64,000 nucleotides of DNA from an uncultured Mollicutes bacterium (GCA_900540365.1 UQFN01000007.1:24004-88003); one strand, 5' to 3'. Positions 45,780-53,642 are shown, counted from the stretch's first letter. A program made the numbers and translations. The notes: generated by a model not told the origin, from the letters alone.

Positions 45780-46969
45780 TCTTTTTTATAAAAATCTAAT
45801 AAATATTTATCATTTTCTACTAATGGGAGAAGATATTTTAAAAACTCATCAGTAATATTATTTTTCTCACTATTAATATAATTTAAAGGAAGTAGTCTTA
45901 TGTTATTTGCGACCATTGAAGAATCTACTAACGCAAATTTATATTTATAAGGTTCATTAGATAAACGCTTAATTACTACAACTTTATTACTACATCCTTT
46001 TAAAGCTTGTCTTAAAGCAAATTGAGACATCTTAATAGCAATCTTAGTTTCTAATAAATTAGGAGTAATAGTTGAAGCTCTTTGTAATAAAGATAATTCA
46101 ATATAACGTGTTTTAACTCCAAGTTCTTTAGAAATTAAACTAGCTAAGGTACTTGCAATTCCTCCAAGTTGAAGATGTCCAAATTTATCTACAGTTGAAT
46201 CAGCAGTAAATAAAAACTCTCCATCTTCATTTTTAATTCCTTCACTTACAACAACGATGCAACGTTTCTTCTTTTCATAAACTTTCTTGATGTCATCAAA
46301 TATTTTATCAAGCGATAAGTTAGTTTCAGGAACATAAATTAAATCTGGTTCCAAGCCTTTAATTTTTGCAAGTTTAGCACTAGCGGCTAACCATCCAGTG
46401 TCTCTTCCCATGACCTCGATAATATTTACACGACCTTTTTCATAACTTAAATCATCGAGAGCAACTTGAATAATACAATTAGCAATAAAAACAGCACTAG
46501 TAGCATATCCAAGAGAAAAATCAGTGCCTTCTAAATCATTATCAATGGTTTTATTAATACCAATACAATTACATTCATAATGATGTTCTTTTAAATACTT
46601 ACTAATTTTATTAGTAGTATCCATTGAATCATTTCCACCATTATAAAAGAAGTATCTAATATTATGCTTTTTAAAAACTTCTAATATTTTTTCAAATTTA
46701 TCTTCTTCATTTATAAGATCCAATTTGATACGACTACTACCAAAAGCTGCTCCTGGAGTTGCTTTTAATTTTTCAAGTTTTTTAGTATTTTCTATTTTAA
46801 ATAAATCATCATTAAGAATTCCAAGTAATCCATAATTTGCAGTATAAACATTTTCAATTTCTAAATGTTTAAAGGCCTCTTTAAATAATCCATAAGCACT
46901 AGCGTTAATTACACTAGTAGGTCCGCCACCTTGACCATAAAGAAGATTTCCAACTAATTTTTCTTTCAT
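45776..46969 (-). CDS. pfp: Pyrophosphate-dependent 6-phosphofructokinase
   Basis: A 397-residue PFK-family enzyme. GQGGGPTSVINAS (about 12-24) opens the fold. GGNDSMDT (G111, D114) and NKTIDNDL (K140) carry the two residue types that mark PPi-dependent enzymes: Asp instead of Gly after GG-x, and Lys instead of Gly before TIDND. EVMGRDTGWLAA and the YIELSLLQRAS region bind fructose 6-phosphate. It would phosphorylate fructose 6-phosphate reversibly with pyrophosphate, saving ATP in glycolysis. Cofactor use is inferred from these residues. It is downstream of the pfkB-like gene on the same strand but separated by a terminator. Confidence 0.9.
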   Translation of the reverse strand: MKEKLVGNLLYGQGGGPTSVINASAYGLFKEAFKHLEIENVYTANYGLLGILNDDLFKIENTKKLEKLKATPGAAFGSSRIKLDLINEEDKFEKILEVFKKHNIRYFFYNGGNDSMDTTNKISKYLKEHHYECNCIGINKTIDNDLEGTDFSLGYATSAVFIANCIIQVALDDLSYEKGRVNIIEVMGRDTGWLAASAKLAKIKGLEPDLIYVPETNLSLDKIFDDIKKVYEKKKRCIVVVSEGIKNEDGEFLFTADSTVDKFGHLQLGGIASTLASLISKELGVKTRYIELSLLQRASTITPNLLETKIAIKMSQFALRQALKGCSNKVVVIKRLSNEPYKYKFALVDSSMVANNIRLLPLNYINSEKNNITDEFLKYLLPLVENDKYLLDFYKKD

Positions 46970-47021
46970 AATCTAAATTATATCATATCCTTTTATAATA
47001 TATTTTAATAGCCACAAGAAT

Positions 47022-47060
47022 AAAAATCTGCAAAAATACTTAAGATTTGCAGACTTTTTT
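47022..47060 (-). terminator. Terminator of the pfkB-like gene
   Basis: TCTGCAAA at 47027-47034 pairs with TTTGCAGA at 47046-47053. On the minus strand the stem is followed by a T-rich tail. Confidence 0.7.
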
Positions 47061-47080
47061 CTTAAAATTAAGCTTTTTTA

Positions 47081-48022
47081 TTAAAACTCACGAATTTTAT
47101 AAACTGCAAAGTCAATCTTTTTAGCTAAAGCTTTAACTCCAGCTTCACTTAAGAATCCTTCGGCGCTACCGCTAACACCAATCTTAAAGCTAGTAAAGAT
47201 TTCAGCTAATTTTAAACATTCAAGAGGTGATTTTCCTTTTAAATAGAAGTGGATAAAAGCACTAAATAAAGCATCTCTACTTCCAACAGTATTAACAATA
47301 TCTCTTATAGTTATAGCATCGATATGGTAAACAACTCTTTCTTTACTATCAAGAATCATTGCACCTTCTCTACCTTCACCTAAAACAATGATTTCATTAT
47401 GATATTTGTTATATAAATCAACTAAGAAATCCTCGTAAACTTTATCTTTTATTCCTCTTTCACTTAAGAAGACAATGTCACTATTTTCTAAAAATTCTTT
47501 ATTAAATACATCATCAATTGTACCGATAATATGAACATCAGTTGCAACTTTTTTACCTAATTCTTTTGCCTTTTTAAGTAAAGGTCTATTAAAGTTTGAA
47601 TTGCATAAGACAACTAAATCACTAGCTTCAATGGCTTCTTTTTCAACTTCATAATCGCTTTCAATTTCTTGTACATTCTTTAAATCACAATAAGTTTGTA
47701 CATTTCTATATTTATCTACTAAAACGACCATATTTGGTGTTTGTTCCAAACTCGTCTTAACATTATTAATACTAATTTTACATTTCTTAGCTTCGGAAAT
47801 TATAGTTCTTCCTAGTAAATCATTACCGACGTGAGAAGATAAAATTGTTTTATCTCCTAAAGTTGTTAAGGCTTTTGATATATTAAAAGCCGTTCCTGAA
47901 ACTGAGCTGGTTATACCAAAGAAAGGATAATCAATAGGAAAATATTCAATTGGGAAATTTTCCACATTCAAAATCGTTTCGAAGTTGAGCAAACCAGAAA
48001 CATAAATTGTACTTTTTTTCAT
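47081..48022 (-). CDS. PfkB-family carbohydrate kinase with altered anion-hole motif
   Basis: A 313-residue ribokinase-like protein: SGTAFNISKALTTLG (about 42-56) is the N-terminal substrate loop, HVGNDLLGRTI the next conserved helix, and NTVGSRDALFSAF (about 244-256) the C-terminal signature. In active members the latter reads D-T-x-G-A-G-D; here the leading Asp is Asn244, and A-G before the catalytic Asp (D250) is S248-R249. The base is kept but the anion hole has an Arg inserted, so activity may be reduced or its substrate unusual. An alternative is a non-catalytic sensor. AGG-rich sequence precedes the start. Confidence 0.78.
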   Translation of the reverse strand: MKKSTIYVSGLLNFETILNVENFPIEYFPIDYPFFGITSSVSGTAFNISKALTTLGDKTILSSHVGNDLLGRTIISEAKKCKISINNVKTSLEQTPNMVVLVDKYRNVQTYCDLKNVQEIESDYEVEKEAIEASDLVVLCNSNFNRPLLKKAKELGKKVATDVHIIGTIDDVFNKEFLENSDIVFLSERGIKDKVYEDFLVDLYNKYHNEIIVLGEGREGAMILDSKERVVYHIDAITIRDIVNTVGSRDALFSAFIHFYLKGKSPLECLKLAEIFTSFKIGVSGSAEGFLSEAGVKALAKKIDFAVYKIREF

Positions 48023-48168
48023 TTTTTATCTCCCGTTTTCCTCATTATATCATGAAGAGTAAAAAAGATAATCAATTAAATGTTTTATTTTATATTTAAG
48101 CTTGAATTAACAAAACTTTAAGAATAAGCATTTAAAAAGTTAACGAAATAATGTAAACTAATAATTAA

Positions 48169-48182
48169 TGTAAGCGCTTTCA
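48169..48182 (+). promoter_or_regulatory. cre site (CcpA operator) ahead of the EF-G-like gene
   Basis: TGTAAGCGCTTTCA is a near-consensus cre. It lies 15 nt upstream of the ATG and directly before the AGGAGGA ribosome site (48184-48190), so CcpA binding would block transcription initiation or early elongation. Confidence 0.85.
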
Positions 48183-48196
48183 TAGGAGGAATTAAT

Positions 48197-50254
48197 ATGG
48201 GATTAGAATCCAAAAATATAAGGAATGTTGCTGTTTTAGGTCACCAAGGAGCTGGTAAAACTAGCTTAGTAGAAGCATTATATTTTACAGCTTATAACAA
48301 AGAAAAAGGTAGTGTAGAAAAAAAGAATACTGTTAGTGATTATTTAAAAGAAGAGAAAGCAAGATTGAGTTCAATTTCTACTTCAATTGTTCCATTACTT
48401 TATCAAGATCATAAAATAAATTTACTAGATATTCCTGGAAATGATGATTTTATTTGGGAAGCAATAAGTATTACTCATAGTGTTAAAGGTGCAGTAGTTG
48501 TTGTTGATGCTCAAAGTAAAGTCCAAGTTGGAACGATTAAACATTTAAATATGTTAAAGAAAAGAGGAATTCCAACAATTATTTATGTTAATAAAATGGA
48601 TAAAGGTAATCCTAATTATGAAGAAATACTTGCTGATTTAGTAAGTCATTTTGGAAAAGTATGCGTACCATTTACAATGCCATTAGGACATAATGATAAT
48701 TTTGACGGCTTTGTAAATGTCGTAGATTTAAAAGCTAGAAAATATAATGGTAAAGAATGTGTTGATGATGAAATTTATGAAGATAAGAAATTAAAAGTCT
48801 TTGAACTTCATAATACAATTTGTGAATCCGTTGCTTTAACTGATGATGAATTATTAGATAAATTCTTTAGTGGAACACCACTTACTAACGAAGAAATTCA
48901 TGTCGGTTTAAGAAAAGGTGTTTTAAATGGAGAATTAATTCCTGTAATTTTTGGAAGTGCTCAAAATAATATTGGCTGTCATACATTATTATCGATGTTT
49001 ATTGACTATTTACCTTCTCCAACAGATTTAAAACCATATGAAGGCTATGATGCCTCAAACAATGAAATAACTCGTAAAACCGATGTTAATGAACCATTTA
49101 GTGCTTATGTATTTAAAACTACAATTGATCCATATTTAGGAGCAATTAATTATTTAAAAGTTGATAGCGGTAGACTTCATTTAGGTGATGAAGTTTATTG
49201 TCCTCAAACAAGAAACACATATAAAGTAAGTTCGTTATTTACTTTATGTGGAAAAACGCAAACTAATGTTGATGAAGTAATTGCTGGAGATATTGCTTGT
49301 GTTTCTAAACTTGATGATATTAATACTTCCTTTACATTATGTGATAAAAATAATGTTATTGTTTATAAACAAGTCAAGTTCCCTACTGCAGTTGCCTTTA
49401 AAGCTATATCCTTAAAAGATAAAAAGGATGAAGAAAAATTAAATCCTGCTTTAGCAAAAATTAAAAAAGAAGATCCAACTATTGAAATTAAACGTAATGT
49501 TGAAACAAAACAATTATTAGTAGGTGGACTTAGTGATTCCCATCTTCAATTTATTTTCTCTAAATTAAAAGATAACTTCGGACTTGAATTAGTTTTAGAA
49601 GAACCAAAGATTTGTTATCGTGAAACAATTAAAAAATCTGCTCAAGCTGTCGGAAGATATATCAAACAATCAGGTGGAAGTGGATTCTATGGTGTTGTAG
49701 ATATGAAATTTGAACCAGCTGAAGAAAGTGTCTTTACTGAAGAAATCTTTGGTGGAAGTGTTCCTAAAAACTATTTCCCTGCTGTTGAAAAAGGATTTTA
49801 TGAAGCTTTAAATCAGGGTTTACTTGCAGGATTCCCTGTAATAGGAGTAAAAGCTACTCTAGTTGATGGAAAATATCATAGTGTTGATAGTAATGAATTA
49901 GCTTTCAAGATGGCTGCAATCTTAGCATTTAAAGAAGCTTATCCAAATTGTAAACCAACTATCTTAGAACCAATTTTAAGAGTCAATATTAATATTGATA
50001 ATAAATATTTAGGTGATGTTTTAAGTGATCTAAATAGTAGAAGAGCAAAAGTTCAAGAAGTTAATGATAAAGAAGATGAAACTAGCCAAATTATTGCAAC
50101 TATTCCTGAAAGTGAAACTCTTGATTATGTTACTAAGTTAAAAGCACTTACTCAAGGTAGTGGATTCTTTAATCGTACCTTTGAAGGATATGAAGAAGTG
50201 CCAGAACAATTTAAACAAAAAATTATTAATGAATGTTCATTACTAAAAAAATAG
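48197..50254 (+). CDS. EF-G paralogue (FusA2-like translation GTPase) with degenerate switch motifs
   Basis: A 685-residue five-domain translation factor. G1 GHQGAGKT (15-22), G4 NKMD and G5-like GSAQ are kept, and domains II to V follow (TIDPYLGAINYLKVDSGRL, SDSHLQFIFSKL, SGGSGFYGVVDMKFEP, ILEPILRVNI). Canonical EF-G has RGITI in switch I and DTPGHVDF in switch II. Here these read RLSSI (56-60) and DIPGNDDF (78-85), so the catalytic His is replaced by N82 and the Mg-coordinating Thr by Ser. This marks a paralogue, not the housekeeping EF-G. It has a strong ribosome site and a cre operator, implying expression under poor carbon supply. It is monocistronic with a terminator at 50298-50345. Confidence 0.85.
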   Translation: MGLESKNIRNVAVLGHQGAGKTSLVEALYFTAYNKEKGSVEKKNTVSDYLKEEKARLSSISTSIVPLLYQDHKINLLDIPGNDDFIWEAISITHSVKGAVVVVDAQSKVQVGTIKHLNMLKKRGIPTIIYVNKMDKGNPNYEEILADLVSHFGKVCVPFTMPLGHNDNFDGFVNVVDLKARKYNGKECVDDEIYEDKKLKVFELHNTICESVALTDDELLDKFFSGTPLTNEEIHVGLRKGVLNGELIPVIFGSAQNNIGCHTLLSMFIDYLPSPTDLKPYEGYDASNNEITRKTDVNEPFSAYVFKTTIDPYLGAINYLKVDSGRLHLGDEVYCPQTRNTYKVSSLFTLCGKTQTNVDEVIAGDIACVSKLDDINTSFTLCDKNNVIVYKQVKFPTAVAFKAISLKDKKDEEKLNPALAKIKKEDPTIEIKRNVETKQLLVGGLSDSHLQFIFSKLKDNFGLELVLEEPKICYRETIKKSAQAVGRYIKQSGGSGFYGVVDMKFEPAEESVFTEEIFGGSVPKNYFPAVEKGFYEALNQGLLAGFPVIGVKATLVDGKYHSVDSNELAFKMAAILAFKEAYPNCKPTILEPILRVNINIDNKYLGDVLSDLNSRRAKVQEVNDKEDETSQIIATIPESETLDYVTKLKALTQGSGFFNRTFEGYEEVPEQFKQKIINECSLLKK

Positions 50255-50297
50255 TTAAGTTTTAAAGGGTTTTTGTTAAAATAACATACTTTTTCAA

Positions 50298-50345
50298 AAA
50301 ATAGACTACGTAAAGCTAGCTTAAATTAGCTCCGTAGTCTATTTT
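50298..50345. terminator. Strong terminator after the EF-G-like gene
   Basis: A 13-bp outer stem (AAAATAGACTACG with CGTAGTCTATTTT) encloses a second 5-bp stem (AGCTA with TAGCT), flanked by A and T runs. Confidence 0.85.
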
Positions 50346-50362
50346 CTTATTAAGTAAAACAA

Positions 50363-50371
50363 TGTTAAAAT
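50363..50371 (+). promoter_or_regulatory. Extended -10 of the DUF2974 gene with leaderless geometry
   Basis: A TG at 50363-50364 and TAAAAT at 50366-50371 form a TGn-extended -10 box ending 6 nt before the ATG at 50377, with no Shine-Dalgarno sequence. Confidence 0.5.
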
Positions 50372-50376
50372 AAATC

Positions 50377-51528
50377 ATGCATTTGTTTAAAAAAGAAGAA
50401 AAAAATAATTATCTATTTAATTACTTAGATGAAGTAGGAAATTATAAATTTGATGAAATAAAATTTAATGTAATTGATTCATTAATTTTATCAATATTAT
50501 CTTATTTTAGATTTGACTTTATGATGAATAAAGCTAATAAAACTTTAACGCTTAAAGAAGCAAGTGACATTTTCTTTTTACATGAAGAACTGGTTAGTTA
50601 TACAGCAAACAAACCTTATAAAAATACATTGTTAAAATATTTAGCAAAAACAAATAGATTTAAAGATTTAATTTTATTTAATTATCGACACGATTTAAAT
50701 CCAATTATTGATCGTCAATTTGGCGCAATTTCTATTTTGCTTGATAAAAAAACAGTTTTTATTTCTTTTAGAGGAACAGATTTAACACTTGTGGGAGTAA
50801 AAGAAGATTTAAATATGAGTTTTCAAAAGATTATATCTTCTCAAATTAGCGCCGAAAATTATTTTAATTTAAAAAAATATCGTAGTTTTAAAAACATATA
50901 TTTAGGTGGACATAGTAAAGGCGGAAACCTTGCTATTTATTCATATATAAATGCTCCAATTTCTTTAAAAAAGAAAACAAAACTTGTTTTTAATTTCGAT
51001 GGTCCAGGTGTATTTGACATTGAAAATGAATCTGATTTAAATAAGATAGTTACGATAGTTCCAGAAATGAGTATTATTGGAATGATTTTAAATAAAAGAG
51101 AAAATGCGATTGTCATTGATAGTGATGCTTTTGGAATAGAGCAACATAATCCTTTTACTTGGACAATTAAAAATAAACGTTTTGTTTTATCAACTTATAT
51201 TTCGCGAACAAGCCAAATTTTTAATGAATCAGTTAAACAATATTTTTTAGGTCTTGATAAAAAATCCCGTGAAGATTTTATTACAATTTTGTGGGAATTA
51301 GTAAGTTCAACAAATGCTAAAACGATTCCGGAATTAAAAAAAGATATTCCTAAGCAATTATTAAAAGTATATGATTCTTATAAATTATTAGATGATAATG
51401 AAAAAACATTATTTAAAAGACATGTTCTTTATATAGTTAAACTTTTTATTCATTCAATTAGATATTTTGAAAATTATAAAGAAGAAGTCCCTCTTAATGA
51501 TATTAAGAATTTATATGATTTATTTTAA
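50377..51528 (+). CDS. DUF2974 (Mbeg1-like) alpha/beta-hydrolase family protein
   Basis: A 383-residue protein with a lipase-like fold: FISFRGTDLTLVGVKEDLNM (about 128-147) is the oxyanion region, LGGHSKGGNLAIYSY (about 176-190) holds the nucleophile Ser in a G-x-S-x-G elbow, and NFDGPGVF is the next acidic strand. This is the common pattern of Firmicute DUF2974 proteins, probably intracellular esterases or lipases of unknown substrate. The last 90 residues are helical and unassigned. The promoter of the following perR-like gene begins directly after its stop codon. Confidence 0.85.
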   Translation: MHLFKKEEKNNYLFNYLDEVGNYKFDEIKFNVIDSLILSILSYFRFDFMMNKANKTLTLKEASDIFFLHEELVSYTANKPYKNTLLKYLAKTNRFKDLILFNYRHDLNPIIDRQFGAISILLDKKTVFISFRGTDLTLVGVKEDLNMSFQKIISSQISAENYFNLKKYRSFKNIYLGGHSKGGNLAIYSYINAPISLKKKTKLVFNFDGPGVFDIENESDLNKIVTIVPEMSIIGMILNKRENAIVIDSDAFGIEQHNPFTWTIKNKRFVLSTYISRTSQIFNESVKQYFLGLDKKSREDFITILWELVSSTNAKTIPELKKDIPKQLLKVYDSYKLLDDNEKTLFKRHVLYIVKLFIHSIRYFENYKEEVPLNDIKNLYDLF

Positions 51529-51568
51529 TTGACAAAAAAAATTATTTATTGTAAATTATTTACAGTAA
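51529..51568 (+). promoter_or_regulatory. Promoter with Fur/PerR-type operator of the peroxide-defence operon
   Basis: A perfect TTGACA (51529-51534) and a -10-like TAAATT (51552-51557) at 17-bp spacing. A dyad covers the -10: TGTAAAT, T, ATTTACA at 51550-51564. It extends to 11-bp arms with one mismatch at 51546-51568, the 7-1-7 layout of Fur-family boxes, implying autorepression. Confidence 0.75.
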
Positions 51569-51581
51569 GGAAAAATTATCA

Positions 51582-51959
51582 ATGGAAAGAATGACTATTC
51601 AAAGAACGATGATTTTAAAAGCAATTTCTTCACTAGGACATGCTAGCATCAAAGAGATTGATGAGTTTTTGAGTAATAATTCTCTTAAGTTACCATTAAC
51701 AACTATTTATCGAAATATTAATGTTTTACTTAATGATCATTATATTCGTAAAGTAGTTGGATCTCTTGATAATGATATTTATGAATTAATACCAATAAAT
51801 GAAGAACATTCACACTTTATATGTGAAAAATGTGGTAAAATAGTTGATGTAAAGTTATCAGAGGATTTTAAACAAACTTATGATGAAAATGGTAATTTTT
51901 ACTTAAGAAAACATGTTACATATTATGGTATATGTAAAGATTGTTTAAAAACTAAGTGA
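51582..51959 (+). CDS. Fur-family regulator, PerR-like
   Basis: A 125-residue metalloregulator. The winged helix includes TIQRTMILKAI, HASIKEIDEFL and LPLTTIYRNINVL (about 40-52). The dimerisation half holds HSHFICEKCGKIVDV (about 80-94) and a second CxxC near the end (ICKDC), the structural zinc site. It stands upstream of rubredoxin and rubrerythrin, which fits peroxide sensing of the PerR type more than iron uptake. An internal ATG at 51591 is an alternative start. The operator overlapping its promoter predicts autoregulation. Confidence 0.85.
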   Translation: MERMTIQRTMILKAISSLGHASIKEIDEFLSNNSLKLPLTTIYRNINVLLNDHYIRKVVGSLDNDIYELIPINEEHSHFICEKCGKIVDVKLSEDFKQTYDENGNFYLRKHVTYYGICKDCLKTK

Positions 51960-51991
51960 TAGTTTATATAAGTTACTTAAGGAGGAAAAAT

Positions 51992-52117
51992 ATGAAGTAT
52001 AAGTGCTTATTATGTGGTGTCGAATTTGAAAGTGATGACGCAAATCCAGTATGCCCAGTTTGTGGAGCAAGTGGAGAAGATGTAGTTCCTGTTGAAGGAA
52101 ATGATGAACTTAATTAA
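51992..52117 (+). CDS. Mini rubredoxin
   Basis: A 41-residue protein with two CxxC knuckles: CLLCG (C5, C8) and CPVCG (C21, C24), then an acidic tail. This is a rubredoxin-type Fe(Cys)4 site in a shortened frame (usual rubredoxin about 52 residues), with only 12 residues between the knuckles. It probably passes electrons to the rubrerythrin encoded 14 nt downstream. GGAGGA at 51981-51986 precedes the ATG. Same operon as the perR-like gene. Confidence 0.85.
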   Translation: MKYKCLLCGVEFESDDANPVCPVCGASGEDVVPVEGNDELN

Positions 52118-52131
52118 GGAGAAGAATAATT

Positions 52132-52671
52132 ATGAGTAAATACGACGGTACAAAAACATTAGAAAATTTACAAACTGCTTTTGCAGGAGAATCACAAGCA
52201 AGAAATAAATATACTTATTTTGCAAGTGTTGCAAAAAAAGAAGGTTATGAACAAATCGCTGCAATCTTTTTAGAAACTGCAGAAAATGAAAAAGAACACG
52301 CAAAACTTTGGTTTAAAGAATTAGAAGGAATTGGTGATACCTTAACAAATCTTAAACATGCTGCTGAAGGCGAAAATTATGAATGGACAGAAATGTATAA
52401 AGAATTCGCTGATGTAGCTGAAAAAGAAGGTTTCCCTGAATTAGCTGCTAGATTTAGATTAGTTGGCGAAGTTGAAAAACATCACGAAGAAAGATATAAA
52501 GCTTTATTTGCTAATGTCGAAAATAATGAAGTTTTCACTAAAAAGACTGGTATTAAAGTTTGGAAATGTAGAAACTGTGGATATATTTATGTTGGTAAAG
52601 AAGCTCCAAAAGTTTGTCCAACTTGTGCACATCCTCAAGCATTCTTTGAACTTGAAGCTAAAAATTATTAA
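52132..52671 (+). CDS. rbr: Rubrerythrin
   Basis: A 179-residue diiron peroxidase that reduces hydrogen peroxide in anaerobes. The ferritin-like part has [17 protein letters not shown] (about 11-27), [11 protein letters not shown] (about 50-60) and [12 protein letters not shown] (about 112-123), giving the Glu/His ligands. The C-terminal rubredoxin domain has [10 protein letters not shown] and [12 protein letters not shown]. Length is near the family's usual 190. GGAGAAG precedes the ATG. Together with the mini rubredoxin and the PerR-like regulator it forms a compact peroxide-defence operon, suggesting an anaerobic lifestyle. Confidence 0.96.
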   Translation: MSKYDGTKTLENLQTAFAGESQARNKYTYFASVAKKEGYEQIAAIFLETAENEKEHAKLWFKELEGIGDTLTNLKHAAEGENYEWTEMYKEFADVAEKEGFPELAARFRLVGEVEKHHEERYKALFANVENNEVFTKKTGIKVWKCRNCGYIYVGKEAPKVCPTCAHPQAFFELEAKNY

Positions 52672-52683
52672 TTAAATTTTATA

Positions 52684-52711
52684 AAAAAAGCCTTATTTAG
52701 AAGGCTTTTTT
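52684..52711. terminator. Terminator after rubrerythrin
   Basis: AAAAAAGCCTT and AAGGCTTTTTT form an 11-bp stem with a 6-nt loop, with A and T runs on the two sides. Confidence 0.9.
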
Positions 52712-52742
52712 ATCAAAATTACCTATTTTAAAGGAGGCATTT

Positions 52743-52976
52743 ATGGAAAAGGAAGTTAAAAACAAGGAAGTTAAAACAACTCCAAAAAAGAAAGTTTACT
52801 TTGTTAAAAAAGTAGAAGGTAGATGGCAAGTAATATTAAGAGAAGGTAGTAAAGTTATTAAATACTTTGATACTAAAGTTGAAGCTGAAGAATTTGCTCG
52901 TACTACTGCAAAAAATCAAAATGGCACTGTTTTAGTTCATGCTTCTAAAGGCAAGAACAAAGGAAAATTCCAATAA
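52743..52976 (+). CDS. DUF2188-domain small basic protein
   Basis: A 77-residue lysine-rich protein. KVEGRWQVILREGSKVIKYFDTK followed by AEEFARTTAKNQNGTVLVH gives the DUF2188 pattern (blocks GRWQV, A-E-x-A and a final VLVH strand). Function unknown; members are often small cytoplasmic proteins. A strong AAAGGAGG lies 7 nt upstream. It is separated from rubrerythrin by a terminator and followed by yqeY after 1 nt, so the two form an operon. Confidence 0.75.
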   Translation: MEKEVKNKEVKTTPKKKVYFVKKVEGRWQVILREGSKVIKYFDTKVEAEEFARTTAKNQNGTVLVHASKGKNKGKFQ

Positions 52977-52977
52977 T

Positions 52978-53400
52978 ATGCTAATTGATACATTAAAAAA
53001 AGAAAATTTATTAGCTTTAAAAAATAAGGATGAAAATAAACGTGCCGTTTTAAGTGTAATTATTAACAAGTACATGATTTTAGGTTATGAATATAAAGCT
53101 AATAATAAAGAAATAGGTGATACTGAATTAATTAATATTATTTCAAAAACTTTAAAAGAACTTGAAGAAGAAAGAAAAAGTTTCTTAGAAGCTAATAGAG
53201 CTGATAAAGTTAGTGATCTTGATAAACAAATTGAGATTATTAAAATTTATCTTCCTAAGATGTTAACTGAAGAAGAAATTAAAAATATTATTCTTTCTTT
53301 AGATGATAAATCTATTCCAAGTGTTATGAAACATTTTAAGTTAAATTATAATGGTAAATGTGATATGGCACTTGTAAATAAAGTTTTAAAGAGTTTATAA
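52978..53400 (+). CDS. yqeY: GatB/YqeY-domain protein
   Basis: A 140-residue all-helical protein with an N-terminal helical domain (LKKENLLALKNKDENKRAVLSVI in blocks), a central EEERKSFLEANRADKVSDLDKQIEIIKIYLP region (about 65-96) and a C-terminal GatB/YqeY helical domain with MLTEEEI and PSVMKHFK. YqeY proteins resemble the tRNA-binding tail of GatB; their role is unclear. The ATG at 52978 is used because an in-frame ATG at 52939 lies inside the DUF2188 gene. Confidence 0.88.
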   Translation: MLIDTLKKENLLALKNKDENKRAVLSVIINKYMILGYEYKANNKEIGDTELINIISKTLKELEEERKSFLEANRADKVSDLDKQIEIIKIYLPKMLTEEEIKNIILSLDDKSIPSVMKHFKLNYNGKCDMALVNKVLKSL

Positions 53401-53428
53401 TAATTAGGCAACTTTTGTTGCTTAATTA
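53401..53428 (+). terminator. Long hairpin between yqeY and tRNA-Trp
   Basis: A 12-bp stem (arms 53401-53412 and 53417-53428, one G-T pair, loop TTTT) begins immediately after the yqeY stop codon and ends 3 nt before the tRNA. It has only a short T tail, so it may terminate yqeY or mark the tRNA processing boundary. Confidence 0.6.
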
Positions 53429-53431
53429 TTT

Positions 53432-53505
53432 GGGAGTCTGGTTCAATGGTAGAACAGCGGTCTCCAAAACCGTTGATAAGGGTTCGATTCCTTTGACTCC
53501 CGCCA
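53432..53505 (+). tRNA. trnW: tRNA-Trp (anticodon CCA)
   Basis: A 74-nt cloverleaf. The acceptor GGGAGTC pairs with GACTCCC, followed by discriminator G and an encoded CCA. The D loop contains GGTTCAATGGTAGAAC. The anticodon loop CTCCAAA lies on a GCGGT/ACCGT stem, and the T loop is TTCGATT. The discriminator G is usual for bacterial tRNA-Trp. The CCA anticodon and use of TGA as stop elsewhere agree with the standard code. Confidence 0.97.
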
Positions 53506-53558
53506 TCTTATAACTAACATTTTGGTACAATGTAAGGGTTTTAAAATGAATGATATTT

Positions 53559-53580
53559 GCTCGAGAAATCGGGCTTTTTT
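53559..53580 (+). terminator. Rho-independent terminator of tRNA-Trp
   Basis: GCTCGA, GAAA tetraloop, TCGGGC with one T-G pair, then T6. Confidence 0.85.
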
Positions 53581-53642
53581 CATTTCAAGCGTTTTACTAG
53601 TAGAGAAAAATTGATTTGAATCTACGGATTTTTGAATTTTGG

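Noticed and set aside
53432..53505. tRNA-Trp 3' end as a phage-type attachment site
   Set aside because: No second copy of the tRNA 3' segment was found near 61.1-61.4 kb and no integrase gene lies in the island.
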